A stretch of DNA of 64,000 nt, taken from positions 284,544 through 348,543 of the forward strand of contig NZ_JAFEVZ010000006.1 in assembly GCF_022802975.1 (NCBI RefSeq), given 5' to 3'. Shown here in pieces: positions 63,443 through 64,000 of the stretch. Numbering within the stretch: the first letter of the stretch is position 1; every line of letters begins with the position of its first letter. Source of the stretch: Flavobacterium pectinovorum (GTDB lineage Bacteria > Bacteroidota > Bacteroidia > Flavobacteriales > Flavobacteriaceae). The notes beneath the pieces are model-generated. The model was not told the DNA's origin. It was given only the letters and a program-made list of their open reading frames with translations, and searched no databases. Made by a program: the position numbers and the translations under genes.

Positions 63443-63463
63443 TAAATGTAAAACAAACATTTA
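63443..63463. promoter_or_regulatory. Candidate arabinose operator, GH51 site 2
   Basis: TAAATGT - 7 bp - ACATTTA, the core of a longer perfect 10-7-10 inverted repeat (63440-63466). It differs from the araB site by one symmetric substitution in each arm and keeps the same spacing. Confidence 0.55.
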
Positions 63464-63717
63464 AATATTGTTTTTTATTCTAAAATGACAGCTTGCAGCT
63501 TAAAAAAATTATGAATTAAGAAATGTTTATTCAAAAATGTAACTTATTACACAAAAATTCAGCATTTTACAATTACTTCGTTTTTGGATAAAAAATTTAT
63601 ACACTTTTTAACCTTTTCTTCTTAAAACGTGCATTGCATTTGTATTCAGAACAATATCATAATCAAATAATTATTTTAATTTAACACAAAAGCAATTGTA
63701 ATAATTAATTCAAGTTG

Positions 63718-64000
63718 CTAGTTAATTGATTTATTTAATTGTAGCCCAAATACAAATAAAGTTAGCTTTATTAGAAAACCTTGAATTGTAACTGCGTGTA
63801 TTGTTCTTGGAAACATTTTCTTGATGTCACTTATTGTTGTTTCTACTCTTTTTCTCATTTTTAGCTTTTCATATTTTTGCTTTAATGTGTCTATTCTCTT
63901 AGCGTTTGATTTACGCTGGATCTTTAATAAAATGCATTTTCTCTCCAAAGCAATATCTTCCAGCCCATAATCAGTATAGGCACTGTCACCATATAATGAA
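63718..64000 (-). mobile_element. IS982-family-like transposase, C-terminal part
   Basis: The frame is open from the right edge to a TAG at 63718 (94 codons visible). It encodes GDSAYTDYGLEDIALERK (expected second Asp region of the DDE domain), then IQRKSNAKR and the IS982-like end RKRVETTISDIKKMFPR (with the final Glu), IHAVTIQGFLIKLTLFVFG. The N-terminal part lies outside. The stop is about 460 bp from the GH51 start, so insertion may have separated the ara operon from neighbours. Confidence 0.82.

Larger units (their letters stand above)
63255..63717. other. Upstream region of the arabinan operon
   Basis: The 463-bp non-coding stretch is very A+T-rich and contains two inverted repeats resembling the araB operator (63344-63364 and 63443-63463). 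A near-consensus -7 box (AATGTTTG on the minus strand at 63341-63334) lies next to the first. The boundary of the insertion sequence at the right could not be located. Confidence 0.5.

Noticed and set aside
63718..64000. Complete insertion sequence
   Set aside because: Only the C-terminal part of the transposase is inside the window and no terminal inverted repeat could be identified at the left side.

Overview
The window looks like a chromosomal segment of a Flavobacterium-type member of the Bacteroidetes. It is A+T-rich. Promoters, where visible, follow the TTTG / TAnnTTTG pattern typical of the phylum rather than TTGACA / TATAAT. Many products belong to families concentrated in this group: the IPExxxVDY family, DUF3078, DUF2480, DUF5689, a TonB-dependent receptor paired with a lipoprotein, and GH127/GH51 arabinan enzymes. 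Names rest on motif recognition only; no database search was run.

Layout. 1-2 kb: a family 1 pectate lyase cut by the left edge. 2.4-9.9 kb (minus): an outer-membrane barrel, a metallophosphatase, a secreted C1 peptidase, then the core run acpP-fabF-rnc-IPExxxVDY-pyk. 9.9-17.8 kb (mostly plus): purN, rnhA, an ECF sigma operon whose sigma gene is frameshifted, a PfkB kinase, a long PurF, a tandem pair of predicted small RNAs and a lipoprotein. 17.9-24.8 kb: sod, pth, rplY, prs, tRNA-Leu, two tRNA-Asn genes beside a GIY-YIG gene grown into a broken tRNA-Asn copy, and rseP. 25-37.8 kb (plus): an ABC pair, an Old Yellow Enzyme, a Gfo/Idh oxidoreductase, DUF4256, an MFS transporter, TonB receptor + DUF5689 lipoprotein, and hflX. 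38-42.8 kb (minus): a SUF iron-sulfur locus (sufS, lipoprotein, sufE, DUF59, DUF2480, DUF3078) interrupted by a GxxExxY gene between two MITE-like repeats. 43-47 kb: a serine hydrolase and an A+T-rich accessory cassette (P-loop kinase, PIN-GNAT-EVE fusion, ASCH protein). 47-54 kb: mixed metabolic and housekeeping genes plus a DUF2971-OsmC pair. 54-63.3 kb (minus): a complete L-arabinose cluster (GH51, GH127, araB, araD, araA, galM). 63.7-64 kb: the C-terminal part of an IS982-like transposase.

How genes work together. The two glycoside hydrolases release L-arabinose from arabinan or arabinoxylan, GalM converts its anomers, and AraA-AraB-AraD carry it to D-xylulose 5-phosphate. Three 21-bp inverted repeats of one design (TAARTGT-N7-ACAYTTA-like) lie upstream of araB and GH51 and are probably operators of an arabinose repressor outside the window. 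The left-edge pectate lyase adds to a plant-polysaccharide lifestyle.

Most interesting features: (i) twin ~70-nt RNAs with separate promoters and compensatory stem changes; (ii) the GIY-YIG gene whose stop codon lies in tRNA-Asn anticodon-arm sequence, between 66-bp direct repeats; (iii) the kinase / PIN-GNAT-EVE / ASCH cassette; (iv) two divergent promoters with identical GTAACC-N14-GTCGTC elements at the broken ECF sigma gene; and (v) several interspersed structured repeat families.
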